A stretch of DNA of 29,509 bases from Dehalococcoidia bacterium (GTDB taxonomy: Bacteria; Chloroflexota; Dehalococcoidia; SM23-28-2; RBG-16-64-32), in contig JAUYGU010000084.1 in NCBI GenBank assembly GCA_030690405.1, positions 1-29,509 of the forward strand, in the 5' to 3' direction. The position numbers and the translations under genes were made by a program. Below are positions 28,657 to 29,509 of this stretch, one piece after another; positions within the stretch are counted from its first letter, which is position 1, and each line of letters starts with the position of its first letter. The notes under the pieces were generated by a model. That model made no database searches, was not told the DNA's origin, and was given only the letters and a program-made list of their open reading frames with translations.

Positions 28657-29509
28657 CTACGCCTCCATGGTGAGATAGCGTTCGCCCGTGTCGGGCAGGA
28701 CGGTGACGACCCGTTTGTCGCGGCCCAGCCGCTTCGCCACCTTGAGCGCGGCGACGACGTTTGCGCCGGCGGAGACGCCGACGAGCAACCCCTCTTCGCG
28801 GCTGAGTCGGCGCGACATGGCGATCGCGTCCTCATCGCCCACCGACATGATCTCGTCCAGCACCTGGCGGTTGAGCACGCCGGGGGCGAAGCCGGCGCCG
28901 ATCCCCTGGATGGCGGTGATGCCGGCGCGGCCGCCCTGGAGGACCGGCGAGCGGGCGGGCTCCACGGCGATGATCAGCACGTCCGGCTTCTCCGCCTTCA
29001 GCACCTCGCCGACGCCGGTGATCGTGCCGCCGGTGCCCACGCCGGCGACGAAGGCGTCCAGCCTGCCGCCGGTGGCGGCCAGGATCTCGCGCGCCGTCGT
29101 GCGGCGGTGGGCTTCCGGGTTCGCGGGGTTTTCGAACTGCTGGGGCATGAAATACTGCGGATTCTCACTCATCAGCTCCTGGGCGGCGTACACGGCGCCG
29201 GTCATCCCCTCAATTGCGGGGGTGAGGATGATCTCCGCCCCGTAGCGGGCAAGCAGGTCGCGGCGGGCCAGGCTCATGTCCTCCGGCATCGTCACGATGA
29301 GGCGGTACCCCTTGACCGCGGCCACCATCGCCAGGCCGATGCCCGTGTTGCCGCTCGTCGGCTCCACGATGGTGTCGCCGGGCTTGATCCGCCCTCCCCG
29401 CTCCGCCGCCTCGATCATGCTGAGGGCGATCCGGTCCTTGATGCTGCCCGCCGGGTTGTGCGACTCCACCTTGGCGACGATTTCAGCCGCGCCGTCCTGG
29501 ACGACCCGG
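28657..29509 (-). CDS. cysK: Cysteine synthase A-like protein (5' end outside window)
   Basis: A partial gene; the start lies beyond the right edge, and roughly the first 15-25 residues are missing. PLP lysine is in [11 protein letters not shown], with [25 protein letters not shown] and [13 protein letters not shown], ending [11 protein letters not shown], which is the CysK pattern. It makes cysteine from O-acetylserine and sulfide. It lies 29 bp before the carrier-E1 fusion and appears to lead the sulfur operon. The usual CysK regulators are not in the window. Confidence 0.92.
   Translation of the reverse strand, partial: RVVQDGAAEIVAKVESHNPAGSIKDRIALSMIEAAERGGRIKPGDTIVEPTSGNTGIGLAMVAAVKGYRLIVTMPEDMSLARRDLLARYGAEIILTPAIEGMTGAVYAAQELMSENPQYFMPQQFENPANPEAHRRTTAREILAATGGRLDAFVAGVGTGGTITGVGEVLKAEKPDVLIIAVEPARSPVLQGGRAGITAIQGIGAGFAPGVLNRQVLDEIMSVGDEDAIAMSRRLSREEGLLVGVSAGANVVAALKVAKRLGRDKRVVTVLPDTGERYLTMEA

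Overview
The window is GC-rich, densely packed and mostly minus-strand. It reads as chromosomal core sequence of an uncultured-type bacterium, most likely Chloroflexota (Dehalococcoidia-like). That placement is inference from gene content: a b6-type cytochrome bc operon with cupredoxins, an actinobacterial/Chloroflexota-style CysM-Mec-CysO sulfur system, a short PgpH-like HD protein, and many short interspersed palindromic repeats. No rRNA, tRNA, CRISPR array, IS transposase or phage gene was seen.

Layout. 0.1-2.6 kb: PgpH-like 7TM-HD phosphodiesterase, YqeY-like protein and ribosomal protein S21 (minus). 2.6-2.9 kb: two tiny tandem desulforedoxin-like iron proteins. 3.0-7.7 kb: a respiratory operon transcribed leftward from a promoter near 7.65 kb. 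Its order is a 40-residue membrane peptide, cytochrome b6-like subunit with the heme c_i cysteine, subunit IV-like protein, Rieske protein, a cytochrome c/cupredoxin fusion, and a cupredoxin lipoprotein. 7.7-9.5 kb: GT2 glycosyltransferase coupled to a GalT-like nucleotidyltransferase. 9.6-14.4 kb: purine operon purF-purM-methyltransferase-purH. 14.5-17.5 kb: a less conserved stretch with a lipoprotein, a decayed methyltransferase, an orphan basic/exported pair, a membrane protein and a Trm112-like zinc protein. 17.5-19.8 kb: folP, two paralogous PaaI-type thioesterases and folK, all overlapping. 20-22 kb (plus): cysM, an OB-fold-like membrane protein and a Mec-type JAMM protease. 22-25.9 kb: membrane protein, AtzG-like small protein plus amidase, and an MFS permease. 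25.9-29.5 kb (minus): cysK-like gene (cut by the window edge), sulfur-carrier/E1 fusion, free CysO-like sulfur carrier, two-domain rhodanese, and a thioesterase.

The most interesting system is the sulfur-transfer set. The rhodanese gene has an in-frame UGA exactly where the catalytic cysteine belongs; the frame continues for 47 conserved-looking codons. A 6-bp hairpin starts 11 nt after the UGA, as in bacterial SECIS elements. It is therefore a strong candidate selenocysteine sulfurtransferase. It is overlapped by a CysO-like carrier whose diglycine is masked by a two-residue tail, and it lies downstream of an E1 enzyme carrying its own carrier domain. A matching CysM and Mec-type protease sit 5-7 kb away. 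Together they suggest a protein-bound thiocarboxylate route to cysteine with a possible selenoenzyme as sulfur donor.

A second theme is small repeats invading genes. purM carries a palindromic element and a second repeat translated in frame, folP appears to take its start codon from a tandem repeat, and one thioesterase takes its stop codon from a MITE-like repeat.
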